Of a stretch of 64,000 bases of DNA, positions 1 to 10,929 are shown one piece after another; within the stretch, counting starts at the first letter, position 1; the number at the start of each line of letters is the position of its first letter. Source of the stretch: Toxonevra muliebris (taxonomy: Eukaryota > Arthropoda > Insecta > Diptera > Pallopteridae); NCBI GenBank assembly GCA_963691655.1, contig OY829329.1:19916708-19980707 (forward strand). The letters run 5' to 3'. A program made the translations under genes and the position numbers. The notes under the pieces were generated by a model. That model ran no database searches, had not been told where the DNA came from, and saw only the letters and a list, made by a program, of their open reading frames with translations.

Positions 1-2312
1 GTTGTTGTGTCCCTTCAGTCTATACATACTCAGCCTTCAGCCATTGTTAGTGAGTAAACGTAGTTGATTATGAAACCAGTAGTAAAGCTCAAAAATTAGG
101 TTTTATAAAATCGACTTCTCAGTGACGCTATTAATTGGTCGAACATTTCAAAGTACACACAAAGTCATAAAAACCGCACCAATTTTAAGAAAATCAGCTA
201 TAATGGAAGCTAAACCTGAGCAATAAAATGAACAAAAGTGTGAAAAAATGCCCTACTTACACAACATACTATTTCATTACTTTTGAATTAAAACAAAAAT
301 ATTGAAGAAAGTTCATTTTGAGGGTATTAATTAAAATTATGTAAAAATAAAAATATTTGGTATTTTTTGAAGGTACAAACTACTTAACTTAGTGGAAACA
401 TGACTATTTTCGCTATACAGTCAATATTTACGTTATATTAGCTCTTCAGCTTAGTCCTTATTGTGATCCTTTAACCTTATCCTTCGGGTTATCCCATTTG
501 CTCTTATAATTGTCCTCCATAGTCGTCATGATTGCCTTGTCCTTTCATGCAGATTAATCTAACAGTACTCGAGAGTAACAGCTTTTTTTGGCAATTCTTT
601 TTTTCACAAAAAAAGTGCAATATATAATGATACAATTCTTAAAATATAAACAAGTGAATCTGTTTTACAAAGGAAGAGAAATTTGGGTTATGTTAAGGAA
701 TTTTAACGAAACTGCTGCAGTTTTGCAAGTGCTGCGGTGTTTATGACCGCCATTGTAAGTTTTTTCTAAAAAAAATCTTGAAGTGTTTTGAATTTGCAGT
801 TTTCCCTTTTACCTTAATCATATTTGCAGTTCTTTGTTCAACCCACTTTCTCTTGTGGCTATAATTACCCACCAGATCCACATTATTTGCCGCAACTGCA
901 TATGACATTTTAAGAATTCATATACGAAAAAGAATACACAAACAATATCAATTAATAATATTCAATTTATTTAGTTAATTTACATATTATGAAAGAGTTA
1001 TAACAATCACATTTAACATATAGATGGCGTACTCTCAAATAATTTTATATGTCATGCATACATTGTAATTCACACAACACTCAAATGTTGGCTGCGTATG
1101 AAACAAAATCTTGGCACTTCCGCTGCTACAGCCTACCGTTTCCGTTACATGGCCTCACTCACTTCCAATGAAACTTCAAAGCGCGGCCACAGAATTTTCA
1201 CTTAAAAAATAAGTTGTTGTTATCCCCTCCTATAAAATAACCTTAGTTTATTTTATGATGATTTCCAAAATTTGTATTTCGGATCTAGAGATAAGCTGTC
1301 ATGAGCTGGATCTTTATGAAAAAACCTCTAAAATTTGTTTTCCTTTGTGTGAAAACATTTTTCATTAGGTTACGTAACTATTTGAATGTTTGTATATTAA
1401 ATTTATTAAGCCTAATAATAAAACTCCCGAAAAATACCAAAGCATTTTGTATTAATCTAAAAAATTATAAAATAAAAAAAGCACATAAAAAAAAACATTT
1501 TTGAGAATCACACAAACGGCAAATAGAATAAACAAAAAATAAATACAAATTGACAAAAACAATGTCAGTGACACACTAGGCAACACAATTTTACCTGAAT
1601 GAGATTATTGTATCATAAAATAATTAATTTAAAATTAACAAATAGCAACTAAATACTTTGTAAATATTCTTATCATTATTGAAAGCTGTCACTATTTTAT
1701 GTAGCTATATTAAAAAAAAAAAAACTTTATATTATAATATAAGGCTTAAAAATCTGTTGTATTAATTTTTGATCTCAAAGTCAGTTTGGTTTTTCAAAAT
1801 TAAAATGTTTTTTAATTTAGAATTTCTGTAATATAATTTGGATTTTATTACGGTTCTTCTTACCTTAAGATGCCGATAGAAAAAACTATGTCGTGCTGGA
1901 CTATAAAGGCTTAATTATGCAAACTTATCATAGCGTCTCGAAATGTTGTCAACTGTCACTTATCGTTACAGTGATATAGGCAGTGTGAGATTACCGAAAT
2001 CGTAACGCAACGTAGAGTTATATTTTCTAAAGATTTTTACGTGTTTTCTTGAGCAAAGTAAGCACAATATCCTATTTCAGTATTATATTACTGCTGTGAT
2101 ATTGCATCTTTTTATTTTTTTTAAATCTCTATCTGAGAATCGAAACCGTTGAACTGGTACTTCGAGCATTTAAGAACTAAGTCAAGGAATTGACTCATTC
2201 TATTAGAACAATCCAGTTGGTCTTATTGATGGGTACAGGGTAAACCGCTTCTGGAAATACATGGTATCATTGATTTTAAAATCCATACTTGAATCTACCT
2301 GAATTAAATTTT
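1..2312. other. No gene seen; AT-rich intergenic DNA
   Basis: I see no coding region, RNA gene or bounded repeat that I can support here. Open frames are short, rich in Phe/Leu/Lys/Asn as expected by chance in AT-rich DNA, and match nothing I know. A slightly GC-richer patch at about 1080-1200 could be an exon or regulatory element but shows no coding signature. Confidence 0.5.
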
Positions 2313-2583
2313 GACTAGTCGGTAAGGCCACAATAACTTGGGCTATTTTTTTTTTTTTTTTGCTCAAGAAATCTATTTATGAAAAAAGAACAACCAAAAA
2401 AGAACCAAACTACTCGTTGGTGTTTGTTTTGTTATTTGTGTATGCAGACAATTCGTTAGATAGTTCTGAGAAGCGCCGTTACTCAAGTCTTCTCTCTCTC
2501 TCATTGGTTATTTACTCCCGCTTAAGCAATGATTTTTACAACGATGAATGCAATGCTTTGCTCAATGAGTGAATTTTAAAGAA
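2313..2583 (+). repeat. Dispersed repeat F, copy 1 (~270 bp)
   Basis: This segment runs from a start motif ACTAGTCGGTAAGGCC, through a long T-run and a CTCTCTCTCTC patch, to GAGTGAATTTTAAAG. The reverse complement of almost all of it recurs at 36993-37988, where it is split by a 725-bp insertion. The shared end points in two places show a mobile or formerly mobile unit. No terminal inverted repeat or transposase was found, so the class is unknown. Confidence 0.75.
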
Positions 2584-3246
2584 CTTCCGACGCTAATATT
2601 TTGGAATTGGCTAAATCGATTTTAAATCTGATAACTTTTGGCTAACCTATTCGTCAAGCACTTTAAATTTATATATAATAGGATAGTGTAGCACCTTCTG
2701 GAATAAAAATGTAGTTACACTAATAAATTTATAGATACATTACACAATGTAAAGTCTCTCTTACTACTGTATGTAAGGAATTTTTGGGAGGATCACTTGA
2801 TACAAAATATGTTAAAACAACAGTAAAATAATATTTACCTTCTGTATTCAACCAAACATGGGTGTGATATATTTATTTTCATCTGCATGAATCATTTGCA
2901 TATTAATTTTTGTAATTCAATATGAATGATTTCTAAAAATAAAGAATTTCATTCTTTGATTGCAATAACAGAATGCACTCCCTTCTTAAACGTTTGATCA
3001 ACACCAGGGGAATACCCTTTTAAGTGCAAATGGTTATATAAAGGAATATTTATTAGTGGGGAGAGGAAGGAGGGAAAGTCGGTGAAACTATGCGTTGAAT
3101 ATGATCACTAAATAAATAATTCCTTTTTTGCGTATTTTGTTATATTTTCGTTTTGTATCGTGTGTACAAACTTTTGAGAAATAACGGCAGAAAAAAATAT
3201 AAATGCACTTGAATGCGAATTACCAACAGAAAGAAAGATAAGTACG

Positions 3247-3285
3247 CCATCTGTATGTCAAATGCGAAATCTGACATACAGATGG
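3247..3285. repeat. Perfect 14-bp hairpin
   Basis: CCATCTGTATGTCA at 3247-3260 is followed after an 11-base spacer by its exact reverse complement TGACATACAGATGG at 3272-3285. This could be the end of a fold-back element or a small structured RNA; the surroundings do not decide. Confidence 0.8.
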
Positions 3286-3299
3286 TGTTATTTTCCGCT

Positions 3300-3680
3300 T
3301 TTTTTAAAATCGAACAAACCTTTTTGCGCATTTTTTAGTTTTGTTTTGCATTTTAGTTTAGTTTTTATAATATTTGTGCATTTTCTTGATTCATTTGAAT
3401 ACGAATGCTTAATAAAAGTGTGTTTTAATGTGACCGAAATTAGTACTGGCAGGCAAGAATAAACAAAAAGAAGATAAGGCAATGAATGTTGCTCTTTTAA
3501 ATTATTTTACCAGTATGGTATTTCATTTGTTATTGTTTTACCTACCATCGCAGAGTAAAGAGGAATGTATATCGTGTTTTGAAATGGAAAATGCTTGAGG
3601 TGAACTATATCGAAAAAATTGTCAAGGTTTGTATATTAAGAGGAATGTGGAGACTATCGAATAAGTGGATTAGAAATACC
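3300..3680 (+). repeat. Dispersed repeat H, copy 1
   Basis: The words AAAATCGAACAAAC, GCATTTTAGTTT, AATATTTGTGCATTTT, AATAAAAGTGTGT and GGTTTGTATATTAAG occur here in the same order as at 5633-5845. Copy 1 carries extra material between the last two words. This is a degenerate dispersed repeat of unknown class. Confidence 0.65.
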
Positions 3681-5632
3681 AATTAGATTGAAATCGGAGG
3701 TTGCCACGCTCATATGGTAATTTCTATTGTAAATGCTTTTTGATGTTGTTGTGATTTTTTTATTGCCTATACTTTGCAAAGGCCGCTAGGCTAGAATAAA
3801 ATTGCTAACATTGTATGAAAAAAACTTTCGTTTCCCTTGCCTCGCCTATGAATAAAAAATCGCTCAGACAAATTTTCAAAAAACAGACAAACTAAACGTA
3901 AAACGAAGATATTCATTTTCATAAATCGTTTTGTGTTTTGGTATTTTGAATGAATAGAACAAAACGAATAGATAAATAAAACAATGAGCACATAAATACG
4001 TCGTATTAGTTTTATTTGGGGTATCTTATCCTTTTTCCAATCACACATTCAAGTATGCTATCGAACAGCCTAGATATATTTCCATGGATTTTTCACCTGT
4101 ATATCGTGTAGTTCTGGATACCATTCAAACTAATGGTCGCAGCTTGCACATCTCTGCAAATGATCCATATAAAATAATTGATAGAAGAAAATAGGATATC
4201 GTAAGCTATAGGAAAGAAAGCCAAGACTTTTTGGTATTTCTTTCAATATTGAAATAATATGAATATAGTTGTGAACATAAGGCCAGTTTTTCAATCCAGT
4301 TGAATTTTTTTTATTCTTTAAACTTAGTTTAGATTTAGAATGGGCAAAGTATACGCTTGACAAAGTTTAAGCTTGAATTCTAACTGAAAAATGGACCATA
4401 AGAATCACTAATTCACTCATAAAATACAAAGAATATTAGGAAAACTTGGTTGGAGCATACAAACTGATCCTATTTACCCAATTCTTCAAGTATGTACCAA
4501 CACTCATTCCAGAAGAACTAGAAACTTATCTTTATCTCTTTACTTTCTCATGATAGTTGATATGTTCAAAAGAATCATACAAATTAAGTTAATCAGTACT
4601 AAGTTAAGCTAAAAATTAGTGGAATTATCTTGTTTTAATTAACAAACAAAACTCTCGTATTTAATTCGCAGCGTTAATGAAGCACACATGCGCATGCGCT
4701 CAACAAAAAAAGAAATAAATAAAATAAACTGTGAAGAGTGCAATTGACAATAACCTGAGTAAATTGAAATGAATTCGAATCGAAGTTTATTCAATTTGAT
4801 AGGCACAATATGTATGTATGCATAAATATGTATCCTGAATCTATTCAATTAATAAAATATTTTGCAATTTGTCAATACACATATATAGAAATATACGAAA
4901 ATACTCACAACCATAAGTATGTATGCATATGTATTAGTTATGCTTGTTTATTAGATCAATGTGTAAAGTAAAGATTTTGTGTTTAATTTACTCATAAGCG
5001 TAATTTAGATTAATTTAGAGCAAATATTGGCAATTTTAATTCACTCATTTCAAAGCGACAAACTAACACAAATGGGAAGTTTATATACAGTAGCCGCTCG
5101 ATTATGGGAACTAATTGAGGCGAGTGGTGTTTATTAAATTCATTTGTTCATACATCTGTATATGTGTGTGTGTATATTATAGTGGTTCTTAGTTTATGAC
5201 CCACTAGGGAAATTATCAATATTTGGGCTAGAAAAGTAAATGCGCACTGTATGAAATATTTATATTTCAAATATTATTTATTTTATACCCTTGTAAAAAA
5301 TATTGAGAACGTAGCTTGTATGTTGTTAGAAATTCAGCAAAAATTTTATGAAAAGTATAAATTATGGCCGAAACATTCTAAGCTTTGGAACATCTTGCTG
5401 AACCAATAAACATTATTCCATTTAGAAAATTCTTTTTGCGTTATGTTTGTATTTATAAATACTAATAGCAGAGCGTGGAATTTGAAAAAAAATTTCTCCC
5501 CAAATTTTAAAAAATCTTAACGTTCAAGATCTTATTGGAACCTGGGGATATTATCTAACTATGCGGTTAATTTTTAATTTGACGTCATTTTTGGCTATTT
5601 TTCGTGTCCCAAAAATGCCTTTTTATGTGATC

Positions 5633-5845
5633 AGTTTAAAATCGAACAAACTATGTATATTTTTTTTTTGCATTTTAGTTTCGTTTTTCTAATTAATATT
5701 TGTGCATTTTTTCGATATAAGAATTGTAAAACTTTCAATCGAATACAAATGTTGAATAAAAGTGTGTATTAATAAGACCAAAAAAATTATAAAGGTTTGT
5801 ATATTAAGTAGAATGTGAACACTATTGGACAAGTGGAAAATGCTT
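5633..5845 (+). repeat. Dispersed repeat H, copy 2
   Basis: Shares an ordered series of words with 3300-3680 (see copy 1) and lies within the pogo-like element. Unknown class. Confidence 0.65.
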
Positions 5846-5910
5846 TCTCACTCTTTTGAATTTGGTTGCTTTCAAATTTGTGCGGGAAAAGTATGCCAAC
5901 AGGCTTATTG

Positions 5911-6060
5911 GTTGCGTTCAGAAGACTCCTCTGCTCTGCCACTGCTACCTGCATTGATCACTTTATGATGATTGAGCATTCGTCATTTAATTGAGCGTAT
6001 TATTTTTCTGATACTTCAGCTCAACATGTTGCTGAGCAGAGGTCGTCTTCTGAACGCAAC
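5911..6060. mobile_element. MITE, 150 bp, TIR GTTGCGTTCAGAAGAC, 5-bp target duplication
   Basis: The two ends are inverted copies: GTTGCGTTCAGAAGAC on the left and its exact reverse complement on the right, with the similarity continuing inward through the CTCTGCTC motif. The flanks are TATTG (5906-5910) and TATTG (6061-6065), a 5-bp target duplication. It is too small to encode a protein, so it must have moved using a transposase made elsewhere. It is inserted in the larger pogo-like element. The superfamily is not assigned; the related element at 23996-24190 has similar ends (GGTCGCGTTTCTAAGAC). Confidence 0.8.
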
Positions 6061-6360
6061 TATTGTTAACAAATAAATCAACCAATTTTTTTAAATATGA
6101 AATAAAATAAAAATGTGCTTAATTCATTTGCGTTCAAATAATACACAAAATCTCTTATAACTTCAATATCTCTCATAATCTTTTGAATTATATATTTTTT
6201 GTATGCCTTAGAAGTTTATTTTTACTTTTTTTTAAGTAATTTTTGAATCTCATAACAATCACAGTTATCAAAAGTTTGATAGCTCACAGACACAAAAAGT
6301 ATCGCAAACAGCACCCATATTTCATCATGAACACCACAATAATCGCACATGTAGCAGTGA

Positions 6361-6390
6361 CAGAGCAGTGGCCATCTTCTGAACGCGACC
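6361..6390 (-). repeat. Orphan terminus of the GGTYGCGTTCAGAAGA MITE family
   Basis: Read on the - strand, this begins GGTCGCGTTCAGAAGAT and continues GGCCACTGCTCTG, matching the termini of the 5911-6060 MITE. I could not find the partner end, so it is probably a truncated or rearranged copy. Confidence 0.6.
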
Positions 6391-6992
6391 AATGTCATTT
6401 GCAAACGTTAATTAATTCCTCTATCTAGACTACCGATTGAGAGTGATTGCAATTTCAATTATTTAAACCTGAAGTTCTCTACAGTGAAGTGTTTACACTA
6501 GTAGCGCGAGTGCTCAAAAAAGCAAATGAAATTTTACTCATTCAGATCTAATTTTCAAAGAAAAAGAGCTCAGTCGGTCATTATACTGGATGTTTATATA
6601 AATGAGTGTGCATATAATCGAGCGACTACTGTATCCATAAACGACATTATCAACATCATCAAGTTTTGCATGTAAATAGATGTTCTCTCTAGCTGGTTAG
6701 GCTTTCTCATTAGTGATTTAGTTATTACCTTTTTTTGTTTTGTAGTGCAATTTAAATTGCAAATTGAAATTATAAATGAACCCTCTCTAACTAGATTTAG
6801 AAACATAAACCTAACTAACCAATACAACAAACTAAGTGACTAACTAATTGACTAACTAACTAATCCAGCGGGGTGCATTTTCCCTATTGCGCAACGCAAC
6901 GTAACGCAAAACAACATGACAATATTCTAACAACCCTAAACTGATGGAGAGTGTGAATGATGGACGGACAAACGTCACATAGAATACTATAT

Positions 6993-7231
6993 CAGAGGTA
7001 CAAAGGTAAAACTAATTAAGTAACATATTTGAAAAATAGAAAAAATTAAATTTTTAAATTATGTGTTTTCAAAAATCGTATAGAAAGAATATAATTAATG
7101 AATTTTTTGCGGAAAAAGGGGGAATTTATGGTTAAAACTTTTTTCGTAATAAAAATTGCTTAAAAAAATTGTGCAATTTGGTATAGAAAACGAGTTTTTG
7201 CTAAATCTGTACTTAGGGAGTTTCACCTCTG
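6993..7231 (-). mobile_element. MITE family M, copy 1 (~239 bp)
   Basis: The left end reads CAGAGGTACAAAGGTAAAACT and the reverse complement of the right end reads CAGAGGTGAAACT, so the ends are inverted repeats. The whole unit is homologous, in opposite orientation, to 10709-10918. The two copies share the inner words TTTTAACCATA, ATAATTTTAAA/ATAATTTAAAA and ATATGTTACTTAAT. The sequence CGTCGGTT just outside the right end is also shared with the other copy, so the true end may lie slightly further out. Class unknown. Confidence 0.7.
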
Positions 7232-7586
7232 AACCGACGATAGAATCATAGAGTGAAGTGAAATATATGTGCTTAAACGTATATTCAAATGTACATATAT
7301 AGAGATATATACATATGTGGATATGTACATATGTATGAAGCACCAGCAGTGAAAGCAACAAACGCAGCAGCAGTAGCAGCACCCCAGCTCAGCACCATCA
7401 GCAAACAGCAATCATCGTCGGTCGCTTTCGTCGTCGTCTCTATCGTTGTTACTCCCTCTCCCTAAAAACAATTCATCATCACCATAATACTAAAAGTCAA
7501 GCCAAACACTGACTGACTGACACTGTTTGTATTCAGACAGTATTCTAAAATACTTTACACCAGCAGCGTTCAATTCAGTTCAGTTC

Positions 7587-7707
7587 AGTCTTCATTTAGC
7601 AGACTAACAGTTTAGTTCGATTCGTTTTGGGCTCCAGTGTTGTGCTATTGCCTACCTATATAATATTACTATATATATATACACTCAATCCAAAAGATAG
7701 TTCGTCG
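7587..7707 (+). promoter_or_regulatory. Core promoter (Inr + DPE) and non-coding first exon
   Basis: A perfect arthropod initiator TCAGTC lies with its A at 7587, and AGTTCG lies at +28 to +33 (7614-7619), matching the downstream promoter element consensus RGWYV at the exact required spacing. Two further TCAGTT initiators lie just upstream. There is no TATA box at -30. The transcript would read to TTCGTCG|GTAAGA, a strong splice donor at 7707/7708, with no ATG before it, so this looks like a 5'-UTR exon of a + strand gene. The upstream 330 bp is CAG-rich and GC-richer than the surroundings. The best partner is the + strand carbonic anhydrase at 27.9 kb, which would imply a ~20-kb intron; a gene hidden in the gap just downstream is an alternative. 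Confidence 0.55.
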
Positions 7708-7736
7708 GTAAGAAAGAAAAGTTCGTCGTTCGTTTT

Positions 7737-7936
7737 NNNNNNNNNNNNNNNNNNNNNNNNNNNNNNNNNNNNNNNNNNNNNNNNNNNNNNNNNNNNNNNN
7801 NNNNNNNNNNNNNNNNNNNNNNNNNNNNNNNNNNNNNNNNNNNNNNNNNNNNNNNNNNNNNNNNNNNNNNNNNNNNNNNNNNNNNNNNNNNNNNNNNNNN
7901 NNNNNNNNNNNNNNNNNNNNNNNNNNNNNNNNNNNN
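7737..7936. other. Assembly gap (200 N)
   Basis: There are exactly 200 undetermined bases, a conventional placeholder size, so the true length is unknown. The gap begins 30 bp after a strong splice donor, so exon sequence may be missing here, possibly the first coding exon of the carbonic anhydrase. Confidence 0.98.
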
Positions 7937-8683
7937 GACGATAACGACAGTTAAATAGTTGCATATTCCGCTCTGTTATTGATGTTGTTGTTGATGTTGT
8001 TTTCTTACTGCTGTGTTTTTGTTATGAACGACAACACACTGTGCAATCGACTTATAGTGCGGTTGACTTCTAGAGTGACTGTTTGTCTGTCTGTCTGTTT
8101 ATTCATTTCATTCCGTCTCATTCACCTTTGGACAAAGTATGCCCTTAAATGTTTTGCAAATGTAATTTTTATATTTTACATATTCGTTATTGAAGTTTTT
8201 GTTGTAATTTAATTTTATTCATTTCGCACATTTTTTCTACCTTAACTGCAATTTGTTTGCAGCTTTTGTTTTTTGTATCTCTTGTTTTGTTTTTAGCATT
8301 TGTTGTTGTTTTTTTATTTCCATTTCATACCTAGAATTAAACACTATTTAATTGCATACAAGTCTCGTGATGTGATTGGAATTGTAGATGACAATGAGTT
8401 AATTCCACTTTCATTTCATGCATCATAAGCCGCAGATCGTCGCGCAGTTGCATTGCAATAAAAATTATTATTATTATTAGCAATTAATGGGCATCGTTTC
8501 CAGATTTAAAATTCATTGAGTATATGGCTTTAATGCATGAATGCATTTCAAATTCTTAATAACTTTAGTGCCGCCTCGGTTGTAAAAGGTAGGGGCGATG
8601 ACATTATGTGATTAGAAAATGAATTTCCAGCAAATGTTAGCTAAAAATCACTTTCTTTAGACTACTTATATATTAACCTACAG
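7937..8683. other. No gene seen
   Basis: Ordinary AT-rich sequence with TTG-rich patches just after the gap; I see no coding exon or bounded repeat. Confidence 0.5.
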
Positions 8684-9400
8684 TTATGGTAAAAATAATA
8701 GTAGTTTTATTTTTTTTGCTTGACGAAGAGTAAAAGTATTGAAAGCCGAAGTCTGTGCGAGATTTTCACCCGCTAAACATCTCCTCTCGTCCAACGGAAA
8801 GCTTCTCCCTCTCGGAACCAGCGTTAAGTATTTCGTCGGGAGGCCATCTAGAGCATTACTGCTCAATCATCTGTTTTTTACCGGTCTAGTTTGTTACCGT
8901 ACGCTATGGAGTAGGTTTACTGATACCCTCGTTTCTACTTTCCACGCTTAAAAACTGCTACTTTCCAGTCGCCAACTTCAATTAACCGTAAGATCCATTA
9001 TTAGTCTGGCAGCGGGGTTAAGAAGAGTCGGCTGGAACAAGCGCAAGAGCAAGTTTTTATAGGCGCGAGATTGCGTCTTTAAAAATATGCATTTGACACC
9101 TTACATTTTTTTATCTTACTGGTGAGACGGACGTGGTCTCTTTGCAGTCTGAAGCACCGTTTCTTATTCTAAGATGCGCCTTATTTCTTCAACCGATGTG
9201 GTGAGACGGCATGATCTCATTGCAGACTAAAGTGGCGCCATTCAATAGGATGGGTAACTCTTTTTATTACTCCGTAAGGCTTTGTGACATTTTTGTTACG
9301 CCCGTCAACTCTGTGGAATATTTTAGTCGCCCCTTACGACAGGCATACCTTATCGTGGGAATATTCTTGTCCTCTTCCTGCAGGATAGTGACATAAGAAA
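8684..9400 (-). repeat. Decayed interspersed repeat with conserved tail motif
   Basis: This segment is clearly GC-richer than its flanks. Read on the - strand, 9318-9390 has the order CCTGCAGG, GAATATTCCCAC, GGTATGCCTGTCGTAAG, GGCGACTAAAAT. From memory this resembles a tail that recurs in many arthropod interspersed repeats (SINE or LINE tails); I cannot search to confirm. An internal near-repeat GGTGAGACGG...TTGCAG occurs at about 9121 and 9199. A short frame at 8739-8951 (70 codons) matches nothing I know. I read the block as a degenerate transposon, class uncertain. Confidence 0.45.
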
Positions 9401-9991
9401 TCGGTTTCATATTATGCAAACAATATTTTTGACTGATATATTTATATATATAGCTGCTTAATTTGCTAAAGCCCTAACATCAAATTTTTCAATATCAAGT
9501 TCTTGATGGATTATGACAAAGCGTGCCCACTTTCATCTATACCGAAAATTTTAGAGACCTACACCGAAAACTTGCGATCTTTTCTTTTAGTTTAAATCAC
9601 AAATTCTTGAAGCAGTACTCCAAATACCAAAATGTTTTATTAAAATCCTTAAATCCTTCATGACCTGGTATCCATGCCAGTATAACCTTATTCCCGATGA
9701 ATAGGGCTGAAAGGAGCTCAAAACACTCCCATAAAATTTTGGATTTTATCAGTTAGTTTCAAGCAAAGGCTGTCCTGAAATATGGTCAAAATAGAAAGGT
9801 GTCCTGTTAGGTCCCCACTTTTGTAAGGGTTTACGTTAGGCAGCCTTGTTGCTTTTATTATCGTTATTATAATGGTTCTAATCTAGAAGTTTGAATTTCG
9901 GCTCATTACTGATTAGTTTTAACATAGGTTATACATTTGGAATGCACGGGGTCAGAAAAATTACATTTACACTTAGAGAGAATAAGAATAA
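9401..9991. other. No gene seen
   Basis: AT-rich sequence without a coding or repeat signature that I can support. Confidence 0.5.
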
Positions 9992-10259
9992 CCAAGGTGA
10001 ATTTATACCGGGTGAAGTTACCAGCAATTCGTTCTTCTTTCTTCGTGGTCAATACCACAGGCTGTCCAAATCATTGTTTACTTTCGACTGTTGGTGTTTT
10101 TTCTCCTTTTTGACATTCACTGCATGCCGCCATTATGGCCGCAGCAACAAAGATGTGGTGTTATTGTATTGTTGTACGGCTAATATTGACATTTAATGAT
10201 CTCCAACGCAACAACAAAGAAGTGTTGTTTTTGTTAAGGTGAAATTGTTGTAATCTTGC
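9992..10259 (+). repeat. Dispersed repeat A, copy 1
   Basis: It is homologous to 44450-44678: both hold CCAAGGTGAATTT, GACATTCACTGCATGCC, GCCATTATGGCCGCA, TTGTTGTACGG, CGCAACAACAAAGA and AAGGTGAAATTGTTG in the same order. In copy 2 the repeat runs on directly into CAAAATTTCACCATG. Here that tail appears only at about 10530, after repeat B, which suggests B was inserted into A. The conserved CATGCCGCCATTATGGC core is part of the repeat and not a coding sequence that I recognise. Confidence 0.75.
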
Positions 10260-10510
10260 TGTAACTTTAGGCTGTGGTTGTGTTCAGATTTTGCTTGGCG
10301 AACACCATGAAATTGTTGTTGCACCGAACACAAATGATCACCGAGCACGCCGAGCATTCAGGGTGGCAATGAGTTATTTTACAAAATAGTATCACTACAT
10401 ACAAAATAGTATTACACAAAGGAGAACATTTCGACCAAAAGCAACTCCGCAATGAACTCAATATAACCACGTAGACTGCGCACAAGAGTAAAATGTGATG
10501 TGTTCGTCGA
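10260..10510 (+). repeat. Dispersed repeat B, copy 1, apparently inside repeat A
   Basis: The words TGAAATTGTTGTTGCACCG, GAACACAAA, AGTATCA.TACATACAAAAT and GTTCGTCGAACA are shared in order with 15215-15425. Its position interrupts the tail of repeat A, so the order of events was A first, then B. Class unknown. Confidence 0.65.
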
Positions 10511-10708
10511 ACATTGCAGTCTTATACATAATTTCACCATGAGTATACTATGGGGGAAAAGAGCTGCCCTTTAAAAAAAAGGTCAAACGGTCAGTATAGT
10601 GATATGCTGGCTCTTACTTTAACTTTGATTTTGGAATGTACCTAAACCTAGAATAACAATAATAAGTATAATAAATAGATTTATTACTTGAATATTATGT
10701 CGTCGGTT

Positions 10709-10918
10709 CAGAGGTAAAACTAAGTACGGATTCTATACCAAGATTTATAGTTAAGACAATCCTTATTAGAAAAAATCATGTTTTAACCATATAATCCTCA
10801 AACTCGTCAAGTACGCTGTTTTAATATGATTTTTAAAAACAAATAATTTTAAAATTAAATTTTTTGTCAGTTTTTCGAATATGTTACTTAATGAGTTTTA
10901 CTTTTGAGTTTTTTACCT
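10709..10918 (+). mobile_element. MITE family M, copy 2
   Basis: Homologous, in reverse orientation, to 6993-7231 (see there). It starts CAGAGGTAAAACT and its right end carries AGTTTTAC. The end boundary is approximate. Confidence 0.65.
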
Positions 10919-10929
10919 TTACGTATCGG

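Larger units (their letters stand above)
2584..5087. other. No gene seen; AT-rich DNA with minor repeats
   Basis: I found no gene. The stretch contains a short perfect hairpin (3247-3285) and repeat H copy 1 (3300-3680), listed separately. The remaining short open frames look like chance. Confidence 0.5.
5088..6631. mobile_element. Pogo-like (Tc1/mariner) element, 1544 bp, no intact transposase
   Basis: The left end CAGTAGCCGCTCGATTAT and the reverse complement of the right end, CAGTAGTCGCTCGATTAT, agree at 17 of 18 positions. Each end is bordered directly by TA (5086-5087 and 6632-6633), the target duplication of Tc1/mariner elements. CAGTA-type ends followed by TTCGCTTA-like sequence are typical of the pogo group. 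No long open frame lies inside, so it is a non-autonomous or decayed copy. Repeat H copy 2 and a smaller MITE with its own target duplication lie within it, so it is older than those insertions. Boundaries are seen; the superfamily is inferred from end sequence. Confidence 0.7.

Noticed and set aside
7627..7964. Open frames of 102-105 codons around the gap
   Set aside because: They are open only because undetermined bases carry no stop codons.
9992..10259. A conserved coding exon in repeat A (CATGCCGCCATTATGGC core)
   Set aside because: The two copies do not keep a common frame, and the conservation is at DNA level as expected of a repeat.
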